From Saprospiraceae bacterium (lineage in GTDB: Bacteria; Bacteroidota; Bacteroidia; Chitinophagales; Saprospiraceae), in assembly GCA_016718205.1 (NCBI GenBank), contig JADKEB010000039.1, forward strand, positions 1-25,037: a DNA stretch of 25,037 nt, given 5' to 3'. Below, piece by piece: positions 1-10,188 of this stretch. A program made the translations under genes and the position numbers. Under the pieces are notes generated by a model, which saw only the letters and a program-made list of their open reading frames with translations, was not told where the DNA came from and did no database searches. How positions within the stretch are numbered: position 1 is the first letter of the stretch; each line of letters opens with the position of its first letter.

Positions 1-21
1 GTTCAGATATTTAATGGCTAA

Positions 22-117
22 AAAACATTGATAAGCAGAGGAGTGCCAGTCTATATGGAAGGCAAAAAACTGGGGAGCAAATTCTATTGCGGATTGCAAG
101 CAAAAGCTTATGAGTAG
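22..117 (+). pseudogene. 3' end of an unidentified upstream gene (cas6 possible)
   Basis: An open frame of 31 codons ends at a tandem TAG TAG and enters from a stop at 19-21, so any longer gene here would be broken or shifted. The end contains a GKKLGSKFYCGL stretch. A glycine-rich C-terminus before cas8b would fit the usual position of cas6 in type I-B operons, but the motif is not a clear match to the Cas6 glycine-rich loop. Nothing gene-like is seen between 118 and 260. Confidence 0.25.
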
Positions 118-260
118 TAGATAGTTTTTACTTTTGGAAAGTCCAAGGCCTGTGCATTGACCTTATTAAAATACCAATCCATTGCAGACAAATTTTGGGA
201 ATCAGGGAATGAAATGCTTTTTTTAGGCTATGTAATATACAATAGTAAATAAAAGAAAAT

Positions 261-1933
261 ATGATAAAGGACATAGTATTCAGTAAAGTAAATAACTTTT
301 GGATAGACAACGGTATTGTTGGGCTATTTAAAGTGTTAGAACACATAAAAGAAAATGTAATTATCACAGATGACAGTGAAAATATCATTGAATATGAAAT
401 TACTTTAAGTGCAGATAATCTTAAGATAGAATTAACTTCAAATCTTGTAGAAGATGTAGAAAGTAATGAAATGATGTTATTTAATAAAAATTTTGAATGA
501 AGCTCAAATTATCTCAGATGCATGTATCTATTTCGAAAAAAAATGTCGTTGGTTCTACAAGGAGAAAGAAAATGAAGTTTGTACTTTTGATAAAACAAGT
601 TATAAAACACATCTAAGAGAAACATTTTTAACTTGCAAAAGCAGGTGATAGAAGGAATATTGTATTCACCCAAACATAAAAGAAATTTTAGAGTAAATCT
701 AAGAAATTAAATATGTCCATTTGGTTTTGAGAAATTTAAAGAATTTAAAGACTCAAACAAAGAAATTTTTGAAAGAAAATTGATTCGAAAGAAATGAAGA
801 TTTTAAATAAACCATCTAAATATCCTTTTGGGAGGATGTTTTTCAAATGATTTTGTTTAAAAGGATCAAGATATGTGTGGCTTTAGTGGTTTAATTAAAA
901 AAACTTAATTGGAAGTGAATGGAATGAATAGTCCAATTATGACTAGAAATGCCGGTGAAATTAATTTGCTTCATTTTTACAAAGAAACCACAAATTTCTC
1001 TATTGAAATCATTGGTTTGCATTTTGCACCTTATAATCTTTAGCTTATTCTCTAAAATTGAAGATAAAAAAGAGATCAAAAACTACTTTGTCCTTTATGA
1101 CAATAATCTCAAAGAACTAAGTAATTTTTACAATGTAATCCAAATGGACTTATCTACTTTGAGAAATCAGGGTTACTGTAATTTTACTAACTTAATGTAT
1201 AACTTAGAATTAGAAGCTGAAACACTTTTTAATTTATTTCCTATCTATCGCAAGCAAAGGGCAAATTAACAAAGATGAAAGAAAAGGTATTTATGGGTAA
1301 AGTATTTTACATTCACAAATGACGGTAATATGGCTAGAGATGTGAAAGAAATATACTTACACTAACTAAATGTTTGATTTTTTGATGCTTTTAACGAAAG
1401 TTAAGACCCGAAACATTAAAATTTGAGCAATTCTTAAATTTGGTTCTTCGTTTTTTTTATTTGAAAAAAAAATGAAAAACGAGCAAAGCAAATCAGTATG
1501 ATACAACTTGGCGAAATCGACTTTGTTCTGATTTGTTGCATTTAGAGTATAGCAAAAACAATAGAATGGTACTTTTGCGAAGTTAAAATTAAAGATAAGA
1601 GCCAAGTAGTATCTACAACCTTAGACAAAATTATTTCCAATTTAATAACAAAAAACACAATTTTAATATGAAGTCAGAAATGGTCGAAATGTGTAAAAGC
1701 ATTGGCAATCGCATTTGGAAGACATTGCAGAGAAAGTGACAATAAAGGGATTTTGTTCTCTGTTTCGTAATGCAAAAAACCGAGTGGAGTTTCTAAATGT
1801 ATTGTGAAAGTCAATTAGAAACGAGAGTTTTTATGGTGAAGACTTTTTAAATCTCTACCGATACTCCACAATGGGAGAGTATAAGCATTGGTTAGCATTT
1901 TACTATGAACAGTTTTTTGTACAAACCAGATAA
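261..1933 (+). pseudogene. cas8b: Cas8b-like large Cascade subunit, multiply frameshifted
   Basis: In type I-B systems Cas8b is the large subunit of the crRNA-guided surveillance complex and helps recognise the PAM. The ATG at 261 opens a frame of 79 codons (residues include FWIDNGIVGLFKVLEHIKEN) that stops at 500. Similarity to Cas8b then continues in other frames: an ISDACIYFEKKCRWFYK stretch near 510-560, FEKFKEFKDSNKEIFERK near 725-780, NAGEINLLHFYKETTNFSIE near 948-1010, and a tail ending EQFFVQTR before TAA at 1931-1933. The total span of about 558 codons is normal for the family, so the gene is full length but broken by many indels and stops. Family assignment rests on my recognition of these segments plus position ahead of cas7-cas5-cas3. 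A different Cas8 subtype is the main alternative. Confidence 0.7.
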
Positions 1934-1974
1934 TAAATCAACAACTAATTTTCATCAACTAAAATCAAAAAAAA

Positions 1975-2943
1975 ATGTCAGTAGAAAAAAGTAAATTGCC
2001 TTAATGTGGCATACATTTTAAAACTCTCATTGGGAAGTATTAAAGGAAGTTGGACAGAGAACCAATGTAAGTACCGTCAAGAAAATTACATTGCCCAATG
2101 GTAATCAATTACCAACATATCAGGTCAAAGTTTAAATGCCAAATTCCAAAGCATGGGTTGAAATGGGCTTAAAAGACCAACCTTTCTGAAGTACAACAAA
2201 CTGAAATAAAGTCAGGTGTGTAATTGACAGCAGGCGACCCAAGTAAATATCTTGATGATGATAGCGCAAATATATGATTACTGCATCAAAAGGAAGTGAG
2301 ACCAATGAAGGTGAAGAAAAAAAGGAAAGGGCGAAAAGATACCAATCGAAGACGTACCGCTCCTGTCCGTGTATCTGCTGTAATTTGTATTTTCCCATTT
2401 AGGAATGATTCCGTGATTTAGGTACTTTAAATCAAAGAACAAGTAAGGTGGAATGTTGGCGCTGAAGGGAATATATTTGAAACAGAAATTTACCTATAAC
2501 TACTTTAAAGTCAATTTCTTAATCGAGTTAGATAGAATTGGCTCATTCAAGATTTTGGAGTTACATACGAATGCGAAAGGAAAACTCAAAATTTATCAGC
2601 AGAATTTAAAAGGGAAGACATTAACCAATCTTTTAAACCAAATTACGAATATTTGGGGTGGGTAAACAATCCCTACCATTTACAGATATGTCACCTAAAT
2701 TTTAGCCATTACATTTCAAAATTCCAAAGCCCAATTTTCTTTGAAACATTGACAGTTGATGAGAATGAAACTCTGAATACGATGGGAACCAATGAAGTGC
2801 TATCTGATAATCAAAACATTATCGAGCATAAGTTTTAGGTGTTCAATCTGGCATTTTTAAAAATAAAGATTTTTCAAGACATTGAAAAATTATTTATAGT
2901 ATCTGACGGCTTTGATAAAGCCTTGGCTCATAATAAATATTAA
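1975..2943 (+). pseudogene. cas7: Cas7-like Cascade backbone subunit (DevR/Cst2 type), frameshifted
   Basis: Cas7 forms the helical backbone that coats the crRNA spacer. The ATG at 1975 is followed by a stop after nine codons. The family signature continues in shifted frames: a segment reading GQRTNVSTVKKITLPNG near 2050-2100, matching the conserved N-terminal RAMP region, and an RRTAPVRVSAVI stretch near 2345-2385. An open frame from 2453 and another from 2653 (FQSPIFFETLTVDENETL) carry the rest. The frame ending FDKALAHNKY before TAA at 2941-2943 is a plausible end and gives about 323 codons, normal for the family. The gene lies 41 bases after cas8b and 9 bases before cas5, as in one operon. 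At least five frame changes make it non-functional as read. Confidence 0.75.
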
Positions 2944-2952
2944 ATTTTAAGT

Positions 2953-3668
2953 ATGGGGTTTTTAAGAATAAAAATATCTGGATGCATAAATTCGTTTCGG
3001 CAACCGGTTTTCATACTTATCATAGGACTTGCCATTACCACCTCAAGACAACTGTTGCTGGAATGCTGGGTGCCGCACTTGGCATACCACCTAAGGAAGT
3101 AAATGATAAATGGCTTAAAAATATGTTTTCAGATGGGAATTGTTGGGTGGGCTAACGGCAAAACAAGTGACCTTTGGCAAATAAGAGGACATGAGAATAA
3201 AAGCAGATCTCAGCATTTAAAAGTTTAGAGACGATGTTGAAAAAAGGAAATATAAAAGGAGATTAAGACATAACTACACCAGATATAAGACCAGCAGTCA
3301 TAGTTCGTGAGCTTTTGTATGCCTGTGAATTTGCAATTTATTTATCTTTTACAGATAGTTCTGATTATCATTTAATTAAAACCACTTAAAAAATCCTAGT
3401 TTGGGAACTTTCATTAGGACGGGAAGATGAATTGATAAAAATAAAATGATTGAAGATGTAGAAATAGAAGAGAAAGAAAACGTTTTCTTACAATACAATG
3501 CTACTACATAATTCATATAGTGAAAGATGATATAGATTTATCAAAACAAGATTGGTAAACTTATTGAGTGAAGCGCCAAAAAATGTAAAATTGCCTATGA
3601 CTTTTTTTCACACAAAAGAGGGCAGTGATGCAAGAGAAGCAAATAGTTTTCAAATTTCACGTTTGTAA
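2953..3668 (+). pseudogene. cas5: Cas5-like Cascade subunit, frameshifted
   Basis: Cas5 caps the 5' handle of the crRNA in type I complexes. The ATG at 2953 gives MGFLRIKISG, the typical first beta strand of a Cas5 RAMP protein. Frame hops then recover FHTYHRT and TVAGMLGAALGIPPKEVNDKW (in pieces near 3010-3115), matching the conserved P-x-x-T-x-x-G-x-L-x-A-x-L-G region of Cas5. The C-terminal part reads LSEAPKNVKLPMTFFHTKEG near 3565-3630 and ends at TAA 3666-3668. The length, about 238 codons, equals a normal Cas5. Several indels and in-frame stops interrupt it. The neighbours cas7 and cas3 support the call. Confidence 0.75.
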
Positions 3669-6063
3669 GTCATTTGCCCTATCAAACCGAAAGGAAGTAA
3701 ATCCTTTTTTGAAAGAGGAGTTAAAAATAGGATTCCAAATCTTTTTAAATAGTTGTATTGGCAAAAATACGATAAAATATTAGCAAGAGTAAGCCCGAAA
3801 AGACCTTGCAAGAACATACACAAGATTGTTTTGACAAACTTTTGTTGGTTTCCAGTGGAATATTGACCTGTAATACAAAAGTTTGTCAAAATTATTCCAA
3901 TAGACAAAGACATGGTACTTCAAAGACTTTTTCTTTGTGTTGCTTTCCGTGATATTGGTAAAGCAAATATTCGTTTTTCAGGATAAAGTTAGAAGTATAA
4001 TCCCTGACGGATTAGAATCCCACCCATTGGCATCTGTTCCTTTTGTACATCATTATACAAAGGATAACCCTATCTTTAATTATGATGAAAATGCCTTTTA
4101 CCCTGAAATGTTAGCTGCAGCGCAGTCATCATAATAGACTGTATCACGGAGTTTATGGTGAATATTTACATAAAACAAGTTGTCTATGCTGAAAAGTTTT
4201 TTTTTAAAGACTTCTTTGATTTTTATAAACCAACAAGCAAAACAGTTTTCTTTAAATTATTGGGATAACTTGGTCTTTGAACCTGTCAATATTCAATGAA
4301 AAATCGTTTGAAGTTTTTTTTGAGTTTACCGATATCGGATTTTCTAAGTATGAATCCAAAGATACGTGATGATTTTCTGTTTTAAATCACTTTTACCTTC
4401 ACAGATTGGTTTGGCTTCTCCAAGCACCACAACTATAAATATGTTCTGATGCAATTTGAATCACTGACACCAAAATGAAGCAAAAAGTACCACAGATTTC
4501 AAATTGGCAGATTTTCCAAACAAGCAGCCAATAGTAAGGAAGCTATTATTGTGAAAATTCCAACTTAGACAAGGCAAAAATGAAGCTTCCGTTCTTTGGG
4601 CTGTGAACCAGAATCGATGCCAAAAATTATCTTTCACTACCAGCTATGGTCACCGCCATATAAAATGTAATGACCGTATGGAAACTGTTTTTTTGAACTT
4701 AATGAAATATTAGGTTTGTCATGGAACAGCACAATATATCATAAAAAATAATAAAGATATTCGAAACAGAGAATTAAGAAAACACTATCTTGAGGAATCG
4801 TACTTTTTTCAAAACCCTGCTACCAGTCGCAACGACTCACCAACTCTTATTACAGCTTTTTTTCAATTGGGGCTATTAAGTTTTAACAAGTGAAAAAGTT
4901 ACAATGCAAAAATTATTAATGATGAGATACATATTTATGACCCTTACACCTTTGGTCTATTGCTCAAAATATTGGAATATATAAACCTTACAATTACACA
5001 ATTCAAGATATTGACGCTCCTTGCCTAATATCCTAAAAAGATGAAATTGAAAAAATTATTCCTGAATATACGCTGATTCAAGAAAAAGTATTTGATGAAA
5101 AACAACGGCATGTTATAGAGATTTTGATGATGCTATTGAGCCTAAATATCAATGATATACTAACAGATTATTCAGCTCAAAAAGGTTTATGTTTGTATTA
5201 ATACATAAAAAGCAAGAGAAATTTTTTAAAGATTTAAAATTGTTCAAAAACATATTCAAAGAAAATCATAAAATGTATAACCACTCACAGTTCATCCTTT
5301 TAGACAAGAAGGAAAAAAGACAAACTGGATAAAATCAAAGCTTTAAAACATGGTTTCTGTAGCTGTTTGTACCCAGATTGTCGAAGTTAGTTTAGATATT
5401 GATTTTGATGTCCTTATACTGAAAATGCACCTATTGATGCATTATTCAACGTCTGGGTCGGAGTTAATCGCAAAAGGTGAAATATCTAAAAGGCGTGATG
5501 ATATGAATTTTGAAAAGTACTCATAACCAAAGAAAGCGAAGCCAGCCAAAAATATGTTTATAAAGGATTAGATAAAGTACTTTCGGAAAGTTTTAGATTT
5601 TTGAAAGAATATAAAGAGAAATTAAATGGGAATTTACAAGAAAAGCATTTTAAGCAAATCGTTGATTTAGTTTATACAAAAGAAAATGTAGGTGATGCTT
5701 ATTTTAAAGAAATCAATGAAGCAAAATTACTGATTGATAAATTTGAAACAAATAACAAAAGCATTTATACACACTTCAAGCTGAACAGAGAGCAGTTGAA
5801 GATATTAGTTCAAGAAAAATTGATTATATTACTTATGAGTGCGTTTTTATTGAAACACAACATCAATAATGATTTACTACAATGCTTGAAAACAAGCAGT
5901 TTGATAAAGTCAAAGAATATACCGTGAAGATTCCACTGTATGTTGCAAAAAAAATATATGGTGAAGACTAAACGAAGATGTTGAAATCTATTTAGTTGAA
6001 CTTGAAGTATAGTCCATATACTGGTATTACTATACCCAGAGCGAAGATATTGGAATGATTTAA
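3669..6063 (+). pseudogene. cas3: Cas3-like HD nuclease-helicase, heavily degraded
   Basis: Cas3 is recruited by Cascade to nick and degrade target DNA. The start cannot be placed; similarity begins soon after cas5. The HD-nuclease part shows LQEHTQDCFDKL (near 3805-3845), AFRDIGKANIRFQDK (near 3942-3985), SHPLASVPF (near 4017-4045) and, after a frameshift, RLYHGVYGEYLH (near 4133-4168). In the helicase part the Walker A region is eroded to IPT-stop-TRQK (4557-4580). A DEIH box survives in NDEIHIYD (near 4918-4941), and a motif like TQIVEVSLDIDFD can be rebuilt near 5370-5410, followed by a partly rebuilt NAPIDAL and VNRK. The longest clean segment is 5601-5927. The likely end is TAA at 6061-6063. 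The HD histidine is replaced by Arg (codon CGT, 3948-3950). With dozens of frame changes in 2.4 kb, it is a clear pseudogene as read. Confidence 0.85.
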
Positions 6064-6174
6064 GTATACTTTCCTTAAAATAATTTACTCCAAAGATTTT
6101 TAATTTTATAACCAAAAATACCATTTAAATCATCATAATAAACATATCATTCATTATAATGTATAAAATAGTAC

Positions 6175-6182
6175 TATATTTG
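6175..6182 (+). promoter_or_regulatory. TAnnTTTG promoter box for the abiE pair
   Basis: TATATTTG matches the -7 box used by the primary sigma factor in Bacteroidota. It begins 12 bases before the abiEi ATG at 6187, so transcription would start at or very near the start codon. No convincing -33 TTG was found. The 110 bases upstream, after cas3, are AT-rich and hold no gene. Confidence 0.55.
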
Positions 6183-6186
6183 CATC

Positions 6187-6929
6187 ATGAATAGCAGAGA
6201 ATTTATAAAATTGCTGGATGATTATGAGATCAATGTATTTGATGCGCAAACCATTGAAGAGCATACTGGGTATGCCTTATTCGGAATGGAAACACATTAC
6301 TCGAAGTCTTCTACACAATGGCTTCATCCACATACTTGAGAAAGGAAATATATACGGCACAACTTTTCGGATGAAAAGTGATTGGTAGTTTTGTGTGTGA
6401 ACAAGGGACTTTGGCCTATTGGTCTGCTCTGCATTACCATGGATTTACGACGCAGATTCCCAATACTATTTTCATTCAGTCATCGCAACGCAAAGCATCA
6501 AAAACCATTCTAGGTGTTCATTATCAATTTGTACATATCTTGGCGGATCAGCATCTTGGGATGGAGACAGGTGGATTTGGAAATAACGTTTTTTACTACA
6601 CAGATATCGAAAAAACCATACTGGATTGCCTGCACAAGCCTGCATATAGTGGAGATTTGCCCGAATTGATAAGGGCAATCAGTACTACTTCTTTGGATCC
6701 TCAAAAATTAATTGAATATGCTCTGGCATTGGACAATCGAGCGATAGTACAACGGCTAGCATTTTACATGGAAGTGTGCGAGAAAACCCAAATGGGTGAT
6801 TTTTTGGATTTCGCAAGAGATTTCCGATCCAAAGGTTATGCACTACTTGATCCTGATGGTCTGGATACCGGAATCTATACCACAAAATGGAATCTTCGGC
6901 TCAACATATCCGAAAAGATGTTTATATGA
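6187..6929 (+). pseudogene. abiEi: AbiEi-type antitoxin / transcriptional regulator, frameshifted
   Basis: AbiEi is the antitoxin and autorepressor of type IV AbiE toxin-antitoxin and abortive-infection systems. The ATG at 6187 starts MNSREFIKLLDDYEINVFDA, a winged-helix-like N-terminus, and stops after about 50 codons. The next segment (HNGFIHILEKGNIYGTTFRM) is in another frame. From 6378 the gene is open to TGA 6927-6929, with AYWSALHYHGFT, IEKTILDCLHKP and a C-terminal TGIYTTKWNLRLNI, all typical of this family. The span of about 248 codons is normal. At least one or two indels near 6330-6380 break it. It is followed 22 bases later by the toxin gene. The pair sits between cas3 and cas4, which is not a standard cas operon position. 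Confidence 0.75.
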
Positions 6930-6951
6930 TGGTAAAAGATTAACTGCTGAA

Positions 6952-7805
6952 ATGATATTACAAAAAGAAATACGCGATATTGCCATGCGGCAGGGAGTAC
7001 CTAAGACTACGATAGACAAAGATTGGGTTTTGGGTCATGTGCTGTATGGGCTTTTTAGTCATGAAGTATTAGGAAAACAACTCATTTTTAAAGGAGGCAC
7101 CTGCCTTCGCAAATGTTATTTTGAAGATTACCGGTTTTCAGAAGATCTGGATTTTACATTAATGGCTGCTGATGTTCAAATTTCTCAATCCATGATTGAA
7201 GATGTATTTTCAGAAGTTCACCATCGGTCAGGAATTCTGTTTCACATAGACATTTTTTCTGAAATGATATTTGAAAATCAACGAGTTGGATTCAAAACTA
7301 TTGTAAAATACTGGGAGCAGATCATCCGAAAAATCAAATGGTTCCAGTTCACTCAGATGGCATTCTTACATCAAACTGGAATTTATATCACACGAATTGA
7401 TGTGTTTTGATATTGTTGCTAAAAATTGCTGCACCATTACAGCGACAAAGACCCATTGAATATCGCCATACCTTGCTATAATCCGGAAGAAGTAATATGT
7501 GAAAAAACTTAGGGCAATGCTGCAAAGAAAATATACTGCTCCAAGATTATTTTGACACTTGGTATATATCACAGCATTCTCCTGCTTTGGATTGGACAGG
7601 CATTAATGCACAAGTTAAACAAAAGCAAGATTTAAAAATATTGATATCAATGCAGTTGATGATTTTTTACTGAAAAAACACATTAAAACATTACAATCAC
7701 ATTGGATGCAGAGTTTAGGTCATCATTTGGCAAAACCAATTACCAACTGTCCAAAAAGTGATAAATGATTTGCGCGAATTACTTGAACTCAAATTGGTTT
7801 TATGA
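6952..7805 (+). pseudogene. abiEii: AbiEii-type nucleotidyltransferase toxin, frameshifted
   Basis: AbiEii toxins are nucleotidyltransferase-fold proteins that transfer nucleotides to RNA targets. The ATG at 6952 gives MILQKEIRDIAMRQG. The catalytic core FKGGTCLRKCYFEDYRFSED (near 7087-7146), followed by LDFT, is the family hallmark: the GGT motif plus the SEDLD acidic pair. Reading frame is lost near 7290-7340 and changes again near 7400-7530, where YNPEEVICEKLRAM and DYFDTWYI can be rebuilt from adjacent frames. The final frame ends LRELLELKLVL with TGA at 7803-7805, overlapping the cas4 ATG (7802) as ATGA. The span of about 285 codons is normal. The start was chosen because the open frame upstream only runs back into abiEi in a different frame. 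The overlap implies translational coupling with cas4. Confidence 0.78.
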
Positions 7806-8302
7806 AACATGTCACCGCTACCCTAATAAATCTCTACCACATCTGCAAACGTGAACTTTGGCTTCATTCCAATGAAATTCGTATGGAACACACATCCGAT
7901 ACCGTCACCGAAGGCAAACTCATCGGTGAAAACACCTATGCCGATCGTCCTGCCAAATATACAGAGCTCCAACTCGATGGTGTCAAAATCGATTATTATG
8001 ATGCACAAAACAAAGTGGTACACGAGATCAAAAAGAGTGATAAAATGGAAGCTGCCCATGAAGCGCAAGTCAAATATTACCTCTATAAACTGAAACAACT
8101 TGGGGTAGAAGGTGCCACAGGCATACTGGGAGTCCCTACCCTACGGCATACGGCACATATAGTACTCACTGACGAAGATGTAATAGATATACAACGATGG
8201 GAAGCGGATATTTTGGAGATTATATCCAGGGAAGAAATGCCGGGTGTTATTAATAAACCCGTGTGTAAGAGATGCAGTTACTTTGAATTTTGTTATTGTT
8301 AG
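7802..8302 (+). CDS. cas4: Cas4 exonuclease of the spacer-adaptation module
   Basis: Cas4 trims prespacers and enforces PAM choice and orientation together with Cas1-Cas2. The 166-residue frame is intact and of normal length. It shows the Cas4 layout: an early cysteine in YHICKRELW (Cys15), the RecB nuclease region with Asp64 in KIDYYD and E75-x-K77 in VHEIKKS, a QVKYYLY helix, and a C-terminal cysteine cluster CKRCSYFEFCYC (Cys155, Cys158, Cys164) that completes the four ligands of a 4Fe-4S cluster. Its ATG overlaps the abiEii stop by four bases, so it probably depends on translation from upstream or on the abiE promoter. It is one of only two cas genes here that read through without a frameshift. 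Confidence 0.92.
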   Translation: MKHVTATLINLYHICKRELWLHSNEIRMEHTSDTVTEGKLIGENTYADRPAKYTELQLDGVKIDYYDAQNKVVHEIKKSDKMEAAHEAQVKYYLYKLKQLGVEGATGILGVPTLRHTAHIVLTDEDVIDIQRWEADILEIISREEMPGVINKPVCKRCSYFEFCYC

Positions 8303-8335
8303 GAGTTTAAATTGAAATGTAAAAATTGAAAGCCT

Positions 8336-9170
8336 ATGTCTGCTAAAAATGACCTTACTATACCTTTACTACAGGCAGGTATTATCATATCTACAATCGA
8401 GGTATCAATAGATGTAATGTTTTCTATCAGCAAGAAAATTTTAGGTATTTTCTCATGAAATATGGCGAAAAGTTGAAATCTTATTTTGATACTTTTGGAT
8501 ATGCTTTATTGGACAATCATTTTCATCTATTTGTTCGTGTAAAACCTATAGATGTTGTTTTGACCAAGGGTGCAGAAGATTTTACCGCTGTAAACGAGAC
8601 TTTTTACAAGGACTGTGACACCCGTGGGTGGATCGGCTTAAGGATCTGTGACTTCAGATTTGACTCCAGATTCAGATTTGACAAATTTTTAGAAATTTGT
8701 TAAATCTATCTCAGCTATCGCAGAGCTATGGCGATGCACACGAGACAAACCCCGAAGTTTCCGGAAGATCTTAGGAAGTTGATTTCAGAACGCAATTATC
8801 ATCATGGGTCGTATCGGAACGATTTAGGGGTTTTATGCTCGGATATGCCAAAGCTATCAACAAACAGGAAAGCAGGACAGGAAGTCTTTTTGCAAAAAGG
8901 ATTTAGACGTAAAGTATATCATTGGTGATACAAAGGATTATAAATCAGTCTTGACATACATACACCATAATCCAATCCATCATTTTTATACGGACAACTA
9001 CAAGATTATACCTGAGCAGTTATAATACTTATCTGACCGATAAACAAACTCAACTTTGCAGAAGTGAATCTTTAGAATGGTTTGGCAGTAAGGAACATTT
9101 TATTGATTTTGGTGAAAATTATAAAAAAAATAAAAATTATGTTGATAAATGGATCATTAACGAAGATTAA
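8336..9170 (+). pseudogene. REP-associated tyrosine transposase-like (Y1) protein, frameshifted
   Basis: This family of HUH single-strand transposases is related to IS200/IS605 TnpA. Pieces in alternating frames rebuild a family member: YHIYNRGINRCNVFYQQENF near 8380-8440 (frame changes needed), FGYALLDNHFHLFVRVKP (8490-8550), which carries the His-x-His metal motif, then GYAKAINKQESRTGSLF near 8843-8895, and YIHHNPIHHFYTDNYK near 8958-9005. The last frame ends NYVDKWIINED with TAA at 9168-9170. The total of about 278 codons includes a middle part, 8570-8760, that I do not recognise. It lies 33 bases after cas4, and its stop is only 12 bases before the cas1 start. No terminal repeats were found around it, so it looks like a domesticated or stranded gene rather than a complete element. 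Confidence 0.75.
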
Positions 9171-9185
9171 TATAATCGCATCATG
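9171..9185 (+). promoter_or_regulatory. Repeat-like and promoter-like element at the cas1 start
   Basis: TATAATCGCA followed by TCAT is identical to bases 3-12 of the CRISPR repeat, and 13 of its 14 bases match repeat bases 3-16 (TATAATCGCA then CCAT). It lies exactly 12 bases before the cas1 ATG, the same offset as the TATATTTG box before abiEi, and in both cases the next bases are CATCATG. It could be a promoter with transcription starting at the ATG, or a partial repeat copy that binds Cas protein. Confidence 0.4.
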
Positions 9186-10188
9186 AAGCGAACATATTAT
9201 TTATTCAACGACGGTCGGGTCAGCCGCAAGGACAATACCCTCTGTTTCGTAGCTCGAGACAAGGATGGGAAAGAACAACCGTCTAAATACATCCCTATCG
9301 AAACGATAGAGACGATGTATGTTTTCGGAGCATTGGATGTCAATGCTGCTTTGCTCAATTATCTTGGTCAGCGGCATATCAGTATGCACTTTTTTGATTA
9401 TTATGAGCATTATACCGGTTCGTTTATGGCGAAGGATTATCTGCTTGCTGGCAAAATGCAAATAGAACAAACCAAGGTACATATTAAAAAGGAGAGAAGG
9501 ATGCATATCGCCACTCGGCTGATAGATGGTGCTACATACAATATGCTCAAAAATATGAAATATTATGACAATCGTGGTAAAGACACATCAGAAAAGATCT
9601 TGCAGTTAGAGACACTACGAAACAGCATCACCGATGCGCCAGATATTCCCACACTTATGGGTATCGAGGGCAATTGCAGGCAGGTTTATTATAGTGCTTT
9701 TGATGCGATCATTCCGGAATTTACCATGGGAAACAGGACAAAACAACCGCCTGATAATGAGATCAATGCGCTGATCTCTTTTGGCAATATGGTGGCCTAT
9801 ACATTGACATTGGATATGATCTATCCACCCAACTCAACCCTACGATCAGCTTCCTGCACGAACCCGGATATCGGAGATATTCACTGGCACTGGACATCTC
9901 AGAAGTATTCAAACCCATACTCGTAGATAGAACAATATTTAGGGTACTGAATAAGAAGGAGATTCAGGAGAAACATTTTGACCGAAAGCTCAATGGTTGT
10001 TTCCCAAATGAGACCGGCAAAAGACATACATGCGTGCATGGGAAGAACGACTGTCGGAAACAATAAAACACAGGTTGTTAAATAAAAATGTAAGTTACAA
10101 ACACTTGGTGAAATTGGAATGTTATAAAATGGCAAAGTATATCCTTAAAGATGAGCCGGAATATAAACCTTTTAAAATCTGGTGGTGA
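9183..10188 (+). pseudogene. cas1: Cas1 integrase with two frameshifts
   Basis: Cas1 is the metal-dependent integrase that inserts new spacers next to the leader, as Cas1-Cas2 complexes. From ATG 9183 the frame is clean for about 215 codons, including the beta-sandwich N-terminus MKRTYYLFNDGRVSRKDNTL and the catalytic Glu162 in MGIEGNCRQVYYSAF. Near 9820 the frame shifts. The next frame gives LHEPGYRRYSLALDISEVFK, which supplies the catalytic His and Asp, then VDRTIFRVLNKKEIQEKHF. Near 10018 a second shift leads to YMRAWEERLSETIKHRLLNK and an end at KPFKIWW with TGA 10186-10188. The rebuilt protein is about 335 residues, a normal type I-B Cas1, with all three catalytic residues present. Two single-base errors or two real indels would explain it. 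Confidence 0.88.

Noticed and set aside
2132..3913. Reverse-strand open frames at 2132-2398 and 3650-3913
   Set aside because: They lie opposite recognisable cas7 and cas5/cas3 segments and show no family features of their own.
7823..8098. Reverse-strand open frame opposite cas4
   Set aside because: Shadow of the intact cas4 gene, which has clear catalytic and cysteine motifs on the + strand.
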